Assembly (NCBI GenBank): GCA_022842845.1 | Contig: JALHOT010000011.1 | Location: forward strand, 1-64,000 | Length of the DNA stretch: 64,000 bases | From: Cyclobacteriaceae bacterium | GTDB taxonomy: Bacteria > Bacteroidota > Bacteroidia > Cytophagales > Cyclobacteriaceae | Direction: 5' to 3' | Part shown: in pieces, positions 1 through 8,959 of the stretch | Numbering within the stretch: position 1 is the first letter of the stretch | Layout of the letters: each line of letters begins with the position of its first letter | Program-made: the position numbers and the translations under genes | The notes under the pieces: generated by a model | Told to the model about the DNA's origin: nothing | Databases searched by the model: none | Seen by the model: the letters and a program-made list of their open reading frames with translations, nothing else

Positions 1-156
1 ATCGGTAAAATTGGTGGTGCCGCCATGGAAGGTATGGCACGTCAGCCAGAAGCTTCTGGAAAAATCCAGGGAGCTATGCTTGTTATCGCAGCTCTTATTG
101 AGGTGGCAGCGCTTTTCGGTCTAGTAATTTGCCTGCTTATCTCTTTCAAGTCTTAA
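1..156 (+). CDS. atpE: ATP synthase F0 subunit c, C-terminal part (cut by window edge)
   Basis: The frame is open from base 1 and stops at 154-156, giving the last 51 residues of the proteolipid subunit c. The visible part holds the polar loop (ARQPE, the conserved R-Q-P contact with the gamma/epsilon stalk) and the second membrane helix with the ion-binding glutamate in ALIEVAALFG. The positions after this Glu are V-A-A-L-F. The S/T and Tyr that mark sodium-binding c rings are absent, so the ring is probably proton-coupled; the glutamine-bearing first helix lies outside the window. It is the first visible gene of an atpE-F-H-A-G run, and atpB is expected just upstream. Confidence 0.93.
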   Translation: MGKIGGAAMEGMARQPEASGKIQGAMLVIAALIEVAALFGLVICLLISFKS

Positions 157-170
157 GATTGAAAAAAACA

Positions 171-198
171 GAGCCCTGCACTTGGCAGGGCTCGTTTT
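171..198 (+). terminator. Hairpin with T-tract between atpE and atpF
   Basis: A perfect 9-bp stem (171-179 with 185-193) and 5-base loop are followed by GTTTT. This looks like a rho-independent terminator but sits inside the ATP synthase operon. It could act as an attenuator or an mRNA 3'-end stabiliser that gives more subunit c than the downstream subunits. That role is an inference. Confidence 0.6.
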
Positions 199-225
199 CT
201 TAACAACCTAACGAAACAACATCGT

Positions 226-720
226 ATGGAACTACTAACCCCCGGCACTGGTCTCATTATTTGGCAGGCCATTGTATTTTTTCCGCTAGTCGTATTGCTA
301 TACTTCCTGGCGTGGAAACCCATTCTTGCTTCATTGAAAGAACGTGAAACATCCATTACCGAAGCATTGAATACTGCTGAAAAAGCAAGACAAGAAATTG
401 CTGCTTTAAAGTCAGACAACGAAAAGCTTATAAAGGAAGCTCGCGAGGAGCGCGACAAAATGCTGAAAGAGGCGCGTGAAGCAGCCAATCGTTTGAAAGA
501 CGAGGCAGCAGCCGATGCGAAGAAGGCAGCAGATAAAATTATTGATGATGCCCGTCAGGCGATCAACATCGAGAAGCAAGCTGCCATGAAAGATGTGCGC
601 ACACAAGTGGCCATGTTTTCTTTAGAAGTTGCTGAGAAGTTGATGAAAAAGAACCTTGCTGGTGACAAAGCTCAGAAGGATCTTGTGGACGGTTATATTA
701 AAGAACTAAAACTGAACTAA
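226..720 (+). CDS. atpF: ATP synthase F0 subunit b
   Basis: This 164-residue protein is the peripheral-stalk subunit b. It has one N-terminal membrane helix at about residues 8-29 (IIWQAIVFFPLVVLLYFLAW region). A long charged alpha-helical, coiled-coil stretch rich in Lys, Glu and Ala follows to about residue 150. The length matches the usual 155-170. It dimerises and links subunit a in the membrane to delta at the top of F1. It follows atpE after a 69-base gap that holds a terminator-like hairpin, and precedes atpH by 4 bases. Confidence 0.93.
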   Translation: MELLTPGTGLIIWQAIVFFPLVVLLYFLAWKPILASLKERETSITEALNTAEKARQEIAALKSDNEKLIKEAREERDKMLKEAREAANRLKDEAAADAKKAADKIIDDARQAINIEKQAAMKDVRTQVAMFSLEVAEKLMKKNLAGDKAQKDLVDGYIKELKLN

Positions 721-724
721 GCAC

Positions 725-1285
725 ATGGCCGAAACCCGTGTTGCCTCCCGATATGTAAAGTCGCTGCTAGGTTTAGCAGTGGAACAAAACGCATTAGACG
801 CTGTGCATAACGACATGCTGTTGTTTGCCAAAGTAGCTGATGAGAACCGCTCCTTTGCTTTGATGCTGCGTAACCCTGTTATCAAGCACGATAAGAAGCG
901 CGACATTCTAGAGAAACTTTTCAAAGGAAAAGTGCACTCCCTCACTTTTGCCATTTTTGATATCATAACCAGAAAAAACCGCGAGGCTATTTTGGTTGAC
1001 ATTTCCAAGCAGTTTCACAATGCTTATAATGTGTACAAGGGTATTGGAAAAGCCACTGTAACAACGGCTACACCCATCGATGCAACCTTGCGCGCAGAGT
1101 TTGGTGAGATGGTGAAAAAAATAAGCAATAAGAAAGAAATTGAACTGGTTGAAAAGGTAGACACTGAGATGATTGGTGGCTTTGTATTGAATGTTGGTGA
1201 TCGACAAATCGATGCCAGCATGAAAAACAAGCTGAAGGCATTGAAAGTTAAGTTTAGCTACAACCCTTATATAAAAGAACTTTAA
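725..1285 (+). CDS. atpH: ATP synthase F1 subunit delta (OSCP)
   Basis: This 186-residue subunit caps the F1 head and joins it to the b stalk. It shows the family pattern: an N-terminal six-helix domain beginning ASRYVKSLLGLAVEQ, LRNPVI at about residue 40, and the C-terminal GGFVLNVGDRQIDASMKNKL segment, which corresponds to the family signature (G-G-hydrophobic...G-D..I-D-x-S). It starts 4 bases after atpF, so the two are probably translationally coupled. Upstream and downstream neighbours confirm the assignment. Confidence 0.93.
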   Translation: MAETRVASRYVKSLLGLAVEQNALDAVHNDMLLFAKVADENRSFALMLRNPVIKHDKKRDILEKLFKGKVHSLTFAIFDIITRKNREAILVDISKQFHNAYNVYKGIGKATVTTATPIDATLRAEFGEMVKKISNKKEIELVEKVDTEMIGGFVLNVGDRQIDASMKNKLKALKVKFSYNPYIKEL

Positions 1286-1327
1286 ATCGCGATAGCGAAC
1301 AGCAACAACAACAAACGATCAACGATT

Positions 1328-2902
1328 ATGGCAGAGATCAGACCAGAAGAAGTATCAGCAATATTGCGCGAGCAACTCTCGCATGCCCGCACTGAAGCCC
1401 AGCTTGAAGAAGTAGGAACTGTATTAACAGTGGGTGATGGTGTGGCACGTATTTACGGATTAACACAAGCACAAGCTGGTGAGCTTCTTGTGTTCGACAA
1501 TGGCCTGAAGGCTCTTGTATTGAACCTTGAAGAGGATAACGTAGGTGCCGTTTTGTTAGGTGATTCTAAAGACATCCGTGAAGGAGATACCGTAAAGCGC
1601 ACCAAGCAAATCGCTTCAGTAAAAGTAGGCGATGGTATGTTGGGTCGTGTGGTTGATACCTTGGGTAACCCTATCGATGGAAAGGGTCCTTTGGCCGGTG
1701 ATTTGTATGATATGCCACTGGAGCGTAAGGCCCCTGGTGTTATTTTCCGTCAGCCAGTAAACGAGCCTTTACAAACCGGTATCAAAGCGATTGATGCGAT
1801 GATTCCGATCGGTCGTGGTCAGCGCGAATTGATCATTGGTGACCGCCAGACTGGTAAGACTGCCGTTGCGATCGACACGATCATTAACCAAAAAGAGTTT
1901 TACGAAAAGGGCCAGCCTGTTTACTGTATCTATGTAGCCGTAGGTCAAAAAGGTTCTACTGTAGCTACTGTAGCGGCAGCCTTAGAAAAGGCCGGAGCAC
2001 TTCCATACACCATCATTGTATCAGCTACCGCTTCTGATCCTGCTCCTATGCAGTTCTTTGCGCCTTTCACGGGTGCAGCGATTGGCGAATTCTTCCGCGA
2101 TACCGGACGTCCTGCTTTGGTTATCTATGACGATTTGTCTAAGCAGGCTGTTTCTTACCGCGAAGTGTCTTTGTTGTTGAGAAGACCTCCAGGGCGTGAA
2201 GCTTATCCTGGTGACGTATTCTACCTGCACTCACGTTTATTGGAGAGAGCTGCGAAAATCATCAACAATGATGATATCGCTAAAAACATGAATGACCTTC
2301 CTGCTTCTATCAAGCATTTGGTAAAAGGTGGCGGATCTTTAACGGCACTTCCAATTATCGAAACACAAGCTGGTGACGTTTCTGCTTACATTCCAACTAA
2401 CGTTATCTCCATTACTGATGGTCAGATTTTCTTGGAGACTAACCTCTTCAACTCAGGTATCCGTCCTGCGATTAACGTAGGTATTTCGGTATCGCGTGTG
2501 GGTGGTTCTGCACAGATCAAGTCAATGAAGAAGGTAGCGGGTACCCTTAAGTTGGATCAGGCACAGTTCCGCGAATTGGAAGCTTTTGCGAAGTTCGGTT
2601 CTGACCTTGATGCGGCTACTAAGTTGACTATCGAGCGTGGTAGAAGAAACCAGGAAATTTTGAAGCAAGATCAATATGCACCGGTTTCTGTAGAGCAGCA
2701 GGTAGCCATCATCACTGCTTCAACACGTGGTTTTATCGACAGAGTGCCAGTTAATAAAGTAAGACAGTTCGAAAAAGAATTTGCTGAATTGATGCATGCC
2801 AGCCATCGCAATGTGCTTGACAACTTGCGTGCAGGCAAATTCGAAGATGCTGATGTAGCTATCATTAAGCAGGTTGCTACTGATCTTGCTTCTAAATATT
2901 AA
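1328..2902 (+). CDS. atpA: ATP synthase F1 subunit alpha
   Basis: This 524-residue protein is the non-catalytic nucleotide-binding subunit of F1. An N-terminal beta-barrel domain is followed by the P-loop GDRQTGKT at residues 171-178 (the alpha-type sequence with Gln), the signature region [14 protein letters not shown] in the second half, and a C-terminal helical domain. Length and order are standard. It follows atpH by 42 bases and precedes atpG by 80 bases that hold an AT-rich inverted repeat. Confidence 0.97.
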   Translation: MAEIRPEEVSAILREQLSHARTEAQLEEVGTVLTVGDGVARIYGLTQAQAGELLVFDNGLKALVLNLEEDNVGAVLLGDSKDIREGDTVKRTKQIASVKVGDGMLGRVVDTLGNPIDGKGPLAGDLYDMPLERKAPGVIFRQPVNEPLQTGIKAIDAMIPIGRGQRELIIGDRQTGKTAVAIDTIINQKEFYEKGQPVYCIYVAVGQKGSTVATVAAALEKAGALPYTIIVSATASDPAPMQFFAPFTGAAIGEFFRDTGRPALVIYDDLSKQAVSYREVSLLLRRPPGREAYPGDVFYLHSRLLERAAKIINNDDIAKNMNDLPASIKHLVKGGGSLTALPIIETQAGDVSAYIPTNVISITDGQIFLETNLFNSGIRPAINVGISVSRVGGSAQIKSMKKVAGTLKLDQAQFRELEAFAKFGSDLDAATKLTIERGRRNQEILKQDQYAPVSVEQQVAIITASTRGFIDRVPVNKVRQFEKEFAELMHASHRNVLDNLRAGKFEDADVAIIKQVATDLASKY

Positions 2903-2918
2903 TTTGAAAATATTTCAA

Positions 2919-2958
2919 TTTGAAGATTTGAGAATGGAGACATTTTCAAATCTTCAAA
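2919..2958. repeat. AT-rich inverted repeat between atpA and atpG
   Basis: A 13-bp perfect stem (2919-2931 with 2946-2958) encloses a 14-base loop. The whole spacer 2904-2978 is made of variants of TTTGAA, GATTTGA and TTCAAAT. It has no T-tract, so it is not a classical terminator. It may be an mRNA processing or stability element, or a short dispersed intergenic repeat. Confidence 0.55.
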
Positions 2959-2982
2959 ATTTCAAATCGACTAATTGAAATT

Positions 2983-3870
2983 ATGGCTAACCTAAAGGAA
3001 GTAAAAGGACGAATCACCTCAGTGATGTCTACGCAGCAAATAACCAAAGCCATGAAAATGGTGGCGGCTGCTAAGTTGCGTAAGTCACAGGATCGTATTA
3101 CGCAAATGCGTCCTTTTGCCCAGAAGTTGTCTTCTATACTTCAAAATATCTCTTCGGCACAAACTGATAATTTAAGCGATGCATGGTACAGCCAGGTGCG
3201 CGAAGAAAAGAAAGTATTGATTGTAGCAGTGAGTTCTGATCGTGGTTTGTGCGGATCCTTCAACAGCAATATTTTTAAAGGCGTATTGAAGTTGATTGCC
3301 GATAAATATCAGGCACAATTCGATAAAGGAAATGTTACCATTCTTCCTGTAGGCAGAAAGGCATCTGAATTCTTTGCCAAAAGAAAAGTGGGATTGGTGA
3401 CAGACTATTCTAGTATGTTCAGCCACTTGTCTTTTGAGGAGACTTCGAAGATGGGTGAATTTTTGATGAATGAGTTTAAGGCAGGCCGTTACGACAAAAT
3501 TGAGATTGTATACAACGAATTCAAGAATGTTGCTACTCAAATATTAAGAACTGAACAATTTTTACCTGTATTACCCTCATCAGATGCAGGAAAAAAGAGC
3601 ACAGAGATTGACTACATTTATCAACCTGATCGTGGAGAAATTTTAACAGGTTTAATTCCTAAGTCATTAAAGGTGCAATTATTCAAAGCCCTATTAGATT
3701 CAAATGCCTCTGAAAATGGCGCGCGAATGACGGCCATGGATAAGGCCACTGAGAACGCAGGTGAGTTGTTGAAAGAATTAAAATTAACCTATAACAGAAC
3801 ACGTCAGGCAGCGATTACCAAAGAGATTTTGGAAATTGTGGCCGGTGCGGAAGCTTTAAAATCTGCCTAA
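2983..3870 (+). CDS. atpG: ATP synthase F1 subunit gamma
   Basis: This 295-residue protein is the central rotating shaft of F1. The N-terminal helix MANLKEVKGRITSVMSTQQI and its continuation with TKAMKMVAAAKLRK is diagnostic, as is SSDRGLCGSFNSN at about residue 85. The C-terminal helix carries the family signature region, including MDKATENAGELL and TYNRTRQAAITKEI. It is the last gene of the run: a strong terminator follows 22 bases after the stop codon. In many bacteria atpD and atpC follow, but here they do not. Confidence 0.96.
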   Translation: MANLKEVKGRITSVMSTQQITKAMKMVAAAKLRKSQDRITQMRPFAQKLSSILQNISSAQTDNLSDAWYSQVREEKKVLIVAVSSDRGLCGSFNSNIFKGVLKLIADKYQAQFDKGNVTILPVGRKASEFFAKRKVGLVTDYSSMFSHLSFEETSKMGEFLMNEFKAGRYDKIEIVYNEFKNVATQILRTEQFLPVLPSSDAGKKSTEIDYIYQPDRGEILTGLIPKSLKVQLFKALLDSNASENGARMTAMDKATENAGELLKELKLTYNRTRQAAITKEILEIVAGAEALKSA

Positions 3871-3892
3871 TAAGGTCTCAATTAAATGAGTT

Positions 3893-3919
3893 AAGCCCAC
3901 CTACCACGGTGGGCTTTTT
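3893..3919 (+). terminator. Rho-independent terminator of the atp operon
   Basis: A perfect 9-bp stem (AAGCCCACC at 3893-3901 with GGTGGGCTT at 3908-3916) and 6-base loop are followed by a T-run. It ends the atpE-F-H-A-G transcript. Confidence 0.9.
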
Positions 3920-3964
3920 GTTTGCGGGATTTCGTATTAACTTTTGTTGATTGTTTTATTCAAT

Positions 3965-4547
3965 ATGAAAATACTCACAGCACTCTTTTTTTTGTCTTGT
4001 TTGGCTTTCACATGCCATGCACAAAAATATTATCTCGGTATTGGTGGAGGTCTCAATCAACACAATGGGCTAATTGGTATTAGTGGCGATTTTAAATTTG
4101 ATGAACAATATGCCTTAAGAGTTGGAGCAGGTATTGGTTCATGGGGCACAAAGGTGGGCCTTGGATTTTTATTTAAACCAAGAACCAAAGGTGACTGGCG
4201 TTTTGGCCTTGGCTATAGTTCGGCCTCTGGCGGCCTCTGGGCTAAGGGATTTTGAAATTGAGTTTCAGGTCAACGGTGGCGCCACACAAATGGTGCTTAT
4301 GGATTTGCACCGACAAGGCTTATTTAGTTTTACAGCCATTAAAGAATTTACATTTAAAAACAGTGATGCTTTTAATTTGGAATTTGGTTTTTCTGCCAAC
4401 GCAAGTGGTGCTACTTTTTATACTGTTAAGGATGGTTCAGCCCTTGATCCAACCAGTGTACAGGTTTTACGCTTGCTTCGACCAGGGGGCATTGTTTTTG
4501 GTATTAGTTATTTATTCAGGTTGAATAAATCTGCGGCCGGGGAGTGA
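3965..4547 (+). pseudogene. Small outer-membrane beta-barrel protein, frameshifted by a 10-bp tandem duplication
   Basis: The ATG at 3965 opens a signal peptide (MKILTALFFLSCLAFTCHAQ) followed by alternating Gly/aromatic beta strands of a small barrel. Translation runs into a stop at 4253-4255. The remaining half lies in another frame up to 4547. At the junction CGGCCTCTGG occurs twice back to back (4221-4230 and 4231-4240). Removing one copy joins the frames into a 190-residue protein reading ...YSSASGLRDFEIEF.... The C-terminus, ending ISYLFRL, looks like a last barrel strand. The alternative start at 3944 would place extra residues before the signal peptide. The cause could be real decay, slippage-based switching or an assembly error. 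Confidence 0.75.
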
Positions 4548-4596
4548 CACGCCTATTGATTGATAAACCTATTTTTTGGTTTGCTGTTAAGTTGAT

Positions 4597-4872
4597 ATGC
4601 TAACAGCTGAAGAGACAGATCGTATTATAGAAATGGCCTGGGAGGACAGAACTCCCTTTGATGCCATTAAGATGCAGTTTGGTTTGAGTGAGCTGGAAGT
4701 GATTGAGTTGATGCGTAATAGTTTACAACGAAAGAGTTGGGAAAGATGGCGTGCGCGTGTTCAGGGAAGGAAGACAAAACACGTAAAGCAAAGAGGTGAA
4801 GAGGTAGATCGGTTTAAGTGCACTCGCCAGCGACAAATATCAACCAATAAAATTTCAAAGCGCCCCCGCTGA
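4597..4872 (+). CDS. DUF2805 (TIGR03643) family small protein
   Basis: This 91-residue soluble basic protein matches, from memory, the TIGR03643/DUF2805 pattern. The N-terminal helical part reads TAEETDRIIEMAWEDRTPFD, followed by an FGLSE-EVIELMR segment resembling a helix-turn-helix, then a conserved KSWERWRARVQGR-KTKH tail. The last 20 residues are low-complexity and basic. Its function is unknown to me. It converges on the photolyase/cryptochrome gene with 1 base between stop codons. As I recall, this family is often found near photolyase genes, which suggests a functional link. Confidence 0.75.
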   Translation: MLTAEETDRIIEMAWEDRTPFDAIKMQFGLSELEVIELMRNSLQRKSWERWRARVQGRKTKHVKQRGEEVDRFKCTRQRQISTNKISKRPR

Positions 4873-4873
4873 T

Positions 4874-6331
4874 TTACTCCATACGTTCTTCGTGTGTGTG
4901 CATGGCAATAATTCGCTGTGCTTCTTTAGTAGTCAGATTGTCTTTTCGCATGCCATACAAAATGGCCGAAGCATGTTTGTATGTCTTTGTAATATCAACA
5001 ATCGGTGCTGGGTAATCTATCCCCAATCGACAAGTATAAAAATGCTGATCGATGCCTGTCATTCGCCAAGGTTCATGTAATAACGATAAGGGGATATTTT
5101 TTAATTCAGGTAACCATTGCTTGATAAACAGACCCTCAGGATCATTTTCTGTGCTTTGCTTAACAGGATTGTAAATGCGAATGGTATTAATACCAGTTAC
5201 ACCAGCCTGCATTTGAATTTGGGCATAGTGAATGCCAGGCTCAAAGTCGAGAAATAGTTTCGCTAAATGAACGGCCCCTCGCTTCCAATCCAACCATAAA
5301 TGATGGGTAAGAAATGAAACAAGCATGGATCGCATTCTGAAATTGATGTAACCAGTTGCCTGTAAACAACGCATGCAAGCATCAACCAATGGATAGCCTG
5401 TTCTTCCCTCTGCCCAGGCAAGAAAGTATTCTTCATTCCATTGCGTACGAATGGAGTTAAATCCTCGGTTAATATTTTCAAATTCCATCCGCTCTTCCAT
5501 TTCAAATTTTTGAATGAAATGATCATGCCAGCGAAGGCGTGCTGCAAAACTGCTGAGTTGCCAACGGTGATTCTTATTAACAATTGCTTGTTGAGTCTGT
5601 TGGTACACTTGTCGTAATGAAATATTGCCCCAGGCCAGGTAGGGTGACAAACGACTGCAACCTGTTCTGCTGGCAAGTGGTTTTGAAATGGATTGATTGT
5701 AGTGCTTTGATCTTTCTAATAGAAAGCTCTGTAAGTAAGTGTTGGCGTGCTGCTCACCACCCGGTTGAAATAGTTTATTCTTGATTGAAAAAATTGAATT
5801 AGTATTTTGAATATCACAAGTAATATTGACGAATTGGATTTGCGACAGATCAGCCTTATCGCAGGGACTTTCCATCGTTTCGTACCATTCGTCAATCCAG
5901 TTTGTTCTATTGTGCCGACCTCTTTTAACACCAGCATATGGGAATTCAATCCACTTGATGTTTTCCTGATTAAAATAGCGCTTTAATTTTTTATCCCTGT
6001 CATAACTAATTCTTAGCCCACTTTCCTGATAGCTGAGTACCTGAATGATATTATAATTTTTCAGAAGTGATTCAAAGGTTTCTTTTACCTCTTGAGTAGA
6101 AATGTGAACAGCTGTTTTGAAGGCTTGCAGCTGACGATTAAGATCAGTAATTGATTCGTGTATGAATCTCCAATGACGCTCATCACTCTCTGCTGCAACA
6201 AGCTGAGAGGGTTCGTAGCAAAACAAGAGCAGGGTTGCCAGGTTTGACTGGGCAGCATAAGCTAGTGGGTCATGATCAGTTAAGCGTAAGTCGCGTTTAA
6301 ACCAGACAACCTGTATGGGTTTTCTATCCAT
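4874..6331 (-). CDS. Photolyase/cryptochrome family flavoprotein with an altered FAD pocket
   Basis: This 485-residue protein has the N-terminal antenna (Rossmann-like) domain starting [16 protein letters not shown]. The C-terminal FAD domain includes [11 protein letters not shown], the W[14 protein letters not shown] motif at about residues 307-318, and [10 protein letters not shown]. In E. coli-type photolyases the segment NNGGWQWAAS carries the Asn near flavin N5 and the proximal Trp. Here the aligned stretch at about residues 363-374 reads [10 protein letters not shown], so both Trp positions are lost. Repair or light-sensing activity therefore cannot be assumed. It converges with the DUF2805 gene, and its upstream neighbour is separated by a terminator. 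Confidence 0.88.
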   Translation of the reverse strand: MDRKPIQVVWFKRDLRLTDHDPLAYAAQSNLATLLLFCYEPSQLVAAESDERHWRFIHESITDLNRQLQAFKTAVHISTQEVKETFESLLKNYNIIQVLSYQESGLRISYDRDKKLKRYFNQENIKWIEFPYAGVKRGRHNRTNWIDEWYETMESPCDKADLSQIQFVNITCDIQNTNSIFSIKNKLFQPGGEQHANTYLQSFLLERSKHYNQSISKPLASRTGCSRLSPYLAWGNISLRQVYQQTQQAIVNKNHRWQLSSFAARLRWHDHFIQKFEMEERMEFENINRGFNSIRTQWNEEYFLAWAEGRTGYPLVDACMRCLQATGYINFRMRSMLVSFLTHHLWLDWKRGAVHLAKLFLDFEPGIHYAQIQMQAGVTGINTIRIYNPVKQSTENDPEGLFIKQWLPELKNIPLSLLHEPWRMTGIDQHFYTCRLGIDYPAPIVDITKTYKHASAILYGMRKDNLTTKEAQRIIAMHTHEERME

Positions 6332-6364
6332 AATTATAAAACAGCCTTGGGGTAGATTGGTTTA

Positions 6365-6400
6365 TAAAAAGAAAACCCGTTAGTGCCTGCACTAACGGGT
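6365..6400 (-). terminator. Terminator of the M14 peptidase gene
   Basis: A perfect 11-bp stem (6375-6385 with 6390-6400) has a 4-base loop. On the minus strand it is followed by a T-rich run (TTTTCTTTTTATAAA). It lies 22 bases after the peptidase stop codon. Confidence 0.88.
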
Positions 6401-6421
6401 CTGATTTAAGATGTTAGGTTT

Positions 6422-8935
6422 TTACTGAACCATAAAAACGGCATTAGCAAATACAAACTTTCCTTGCTCCCAGAAACAACGGAATAAGGGATTGTCAACA
6501 AAGTACACAATGTTACCTCTGCCTTTTTGTTGTACACCAAAGCCAAGTGTATTGTCCATTTTTCTATTGACTTTGTAGCCAGCAAAACCTTGAATAGGTT
6601 TGGCAGCGCCTTTCAGCACACCAACATTCCATGCATTGTCCATGAAGTCGTAGCGAATGGTGTTGGTTTTTAAAGTGAAGTAATGATTGCCTAATCCGAA
6701 AGCTAGCGGATGAGAATTGTCAACGGAAATTTTATAGATGGCTCCTGAAATATTATCGGAGATCTCCTTCCGTTCAGCATCTTCATAGCGAATCAAGCCA
6801 TCTTTCTTTTTCCATTCCTCTTCTAATTTTTCAATGGCCTTTTTCGATTCATCATTCTTGTAATGCTTCAGGCTAAATCCTTTCTTATCCGCAAATGATT
6901 CCAGCGCATCACCAATAATGATCAGCTTCCCACCAGCACTCACCCAAGTGTTGATACGGTCTAGTTGTGCATCATCGAATATATCGTAGTATCCTTCTGG
7001 AGCAATTAAAACATTGTATTGATCCAGATCAATGCGCTTGAAAAGATTTGTTCTTATTTGGGTAACTGGATAGTGAAGTTGTTGTTCAAAATAATGCCAC
7101 ACCTCACCTGCAGAAAGGGATGCGGTACCATCGCCCATGAGCATGGCCACACGAGGTATTTCTATATAGGCAACTTCTGAAGATCCAAAATCTTTTCCTT
7201 GATCTACAAAACCAGTATTACTAGTATAGATAGTTCGCTTATAAGATGAGGCAAGCGTTTGGACTACTTTGTCGAAATCGGCAATACCTTCGTTATTTGT
7301 TCGGGTAACAATCAGCGTACCTGCATTAAAAGAATTACCATTCACCGAAAATGCCTGCTGGGCAGCACGAACTCTAAACCCTTTTTTCAAGATTTCGCCC
7401 AGAAACTCAGCGTCTTTAACTGTTTCATATTTGAAAATGTAGGCATAAGCCTTGCTGATGTTGCTAGCTGCATTGTTTTTTTTCTCATAGCCTTTGCCTG
7501 GATTAATTCTTTCTGTTACAGCGTATCCTTTTAGGTTATAGGCATAAAACAAATTCCAGGCAGTAATGTCGTATGTGATGGAGTCAGGCAGTTTTGATTG
7601 TGGTTCAAAAACTGTTGTAATAAAACGCGATTTAGGCTGAAAGGTATTGATCACTATATCTTCAGCATTTATGCTAATAGTACCTTGATTTTGTGTTTGA
7701 TAATCGAATCCTTTAGTGCTACGCGCGCTGCCCACTACACCATAAGCAATGGCGTGCTGGTCCATCCAAGTGGTTAGTTGCTCAATTTTATCAGGGTTGT
7801 TGTCAGCCTTAATGATGTAGCTCTTATAGGCACCAACCGGATTATTGAGATTTTCTTTAAAGTACTTTTCAAATTCATCGACCAGTTTAGTGGCATTCTT
7901 TGCTGCTATTTCTACAGTGCTCATGCCGGTAGTATGATGGTGCAGCAGGCGTTGTTCTAGTGTCAATGGTACACCTTCGTTGGTCATGATGCTGACACCT
8001 CTTTGGCCCCCTTGTTCGTACGTCATTCCTATAGCACCACTGTAAGTAGGATAGGTATCGCCATAACTGGGATAGTACAGATCAAATCTTTCTTTTGTAA
8101 AAAACAACCAGGCGTTTTCATCGAAGTACTTGGCATTATTTTTACCGATAACGGTTTGAAATTCTCGCTGCCAATTGCTGATAACACCATGGAATGGTTC
8201 CGCAGCAGGAGCAAAATAATAGGGATTGTTATAGCCCTGTTCATGAAAATCAACGTGGATGTGTGGCATCCATTGGTTATATGCTTTTAAGCGTGCCTGC
8301 GATTCTGTTTGTTGCAACCAGGCCCAGTCTCTGTTCAAGTCAAATAAATAATGATTGGCTCTTCCTCTGGGCCATGGTTCATTGTTTTCAGCGGCATCGG
8401 GGCTCGCATTGGGTATGTTGTTGATGTATTGGTTGTTGAAATTAGCATAGCGATCTCTGCCATCCGGATTGATGCAAGGATCCATAATCACTACCGTATT
8501 TTTGAGGTACTCTTGTCCACGAGGTGTGCTGACTAATTCGTGTAATGTTTTAAGGGCAGCCTCCATGCCACTGGCTTCATTGCCATGTACGTTGTAGCTC
8601 ATCCACACAATGGCAATTTTATTGTTAGAAGGTGTACCCGCAAGCATTCCTGTACGCTTCAAATTGTCTTGTCTGATTTCTTCCAGCTTATTGAAGTTTT
8701 CGGGTGATGCAATAACAGTGTAAATGAGAGGGCGGTCTTCGTAAGTTTTGCCATACTGCGTAATCTGCACATTAGGCATTTGCGCATCGACATAACGGAA
8801 GTAGTCGATCATTTCATGGTGACGAGTGAAGCGATCACCCAAAGTGTAACCCAAAAATTCGTCAGGGCTTTTAAGGGTTTGGGCATTCGCCCAGCTGACG
8901 ATGCCCAGAAGAATGATGGTAAGAAACTGTTTCAT
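6422..8935 (-). CDS. Secreted M14-family zinc carboxypeptidase
   Basis: This 837-residue exported peptidase starts with a signal peptide ending WANAQ at about residue 19. The M14 zinc site is visible as HGNE at 117-120. A distal HVDFHEQG lies at about 227-234, and RPLIYTVIASPEN is typical of the group. Catalytic-domain features continue to about residue 370. The C-terminal third includes a glutamine-amidotransferase/DJ-1-like fold segment (VAMLMGDGTASLSAGEVW ... NVLIAPEGYYD ... GGKLIIIGDA) often fused to M14 in Bacteroidota. It probably acts in the periplasm or on the cell surface on peptides. It forms its own transcription unit, with a terminator behind it and the DinB-like gene 24 bases upstream. 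Confidence 0.88.
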   Translation of the reverse strand: MKQFLTIILLGIVSWANAQTLKSPDEFLGYTLGDRFTRHHEMIDYFRYVDAQMPNVQITQYGKTYEDRPLIYTVIASPENFNKLEEIRQDNLKRTGMLAGTPSNNKIAIVWMSYNVHGNEASGMEAALKTLHELVSTPRGQEYLKNTVVIMDPCINPDGRDRYANFNNQYINNIPNASPDAAENNEPWPRGRANHYLFDLNRDWAWLQQTESQARLKAYNQWMPHIHVDFHEQGYNNPYYFAPAAEPFHGVISNWQREFQTVIGKNNAKYFDENAWLFFTKERFDLYYPSYGDTYPTYSGAIGMTYEQGGQRGVSIMTNEGVPLTLEQRLLHHHTTGMSTVEIAAKNATKLVDEFEKYFKENLNNPVGAYKSYIIKADNNPDKIEQLTTWMDQHAIAYGVVGSARSTKGFDYQTQNQGTISINAEDIVINTFQPKSRFITTVFEPQSKLPDSITYDITAWNLFYAYNLKGYAVTERINPGKGYEKKNNAASNISKAYAYIFKYETVKDAEFLGEILKKGFRVRAAQQAFSVNGNSFNAGTLIVTRTNNEGIADFDKVVQTLASSYKRTIYTSNTGFVDQGKDFGSSEVAYIEIPRVAMLMGDGTASLSAGEVWHYFEQQLHYPVTQIRTNLFKRIDLDQYNVLIAPEGYYDIFDDAQLDRINTWVSAGGKLIIIGDALESFADKKGFSLKHYKNDESKKAIEKLEEEWKKKDGLIRYEDAERKEISDNISGAIYKISVDNSHPLAFGLGNHYFTLKTNTIRYDFMDNAWNVGVLKGAAKPIQGFAGYKVNRKMDNTLGFGVQQKGRGNIVYFVDNPLFRCFWEQGKFVFANAVFMVQ

Positions 8936-8959
8936 GAATTTTAAAGTTGAAGGCTAATA

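Noticed and set aside
153-606. Long reverse-strand frames across atpF
   Set aside because: These are antisense shadows of the atpF codons with no family features.
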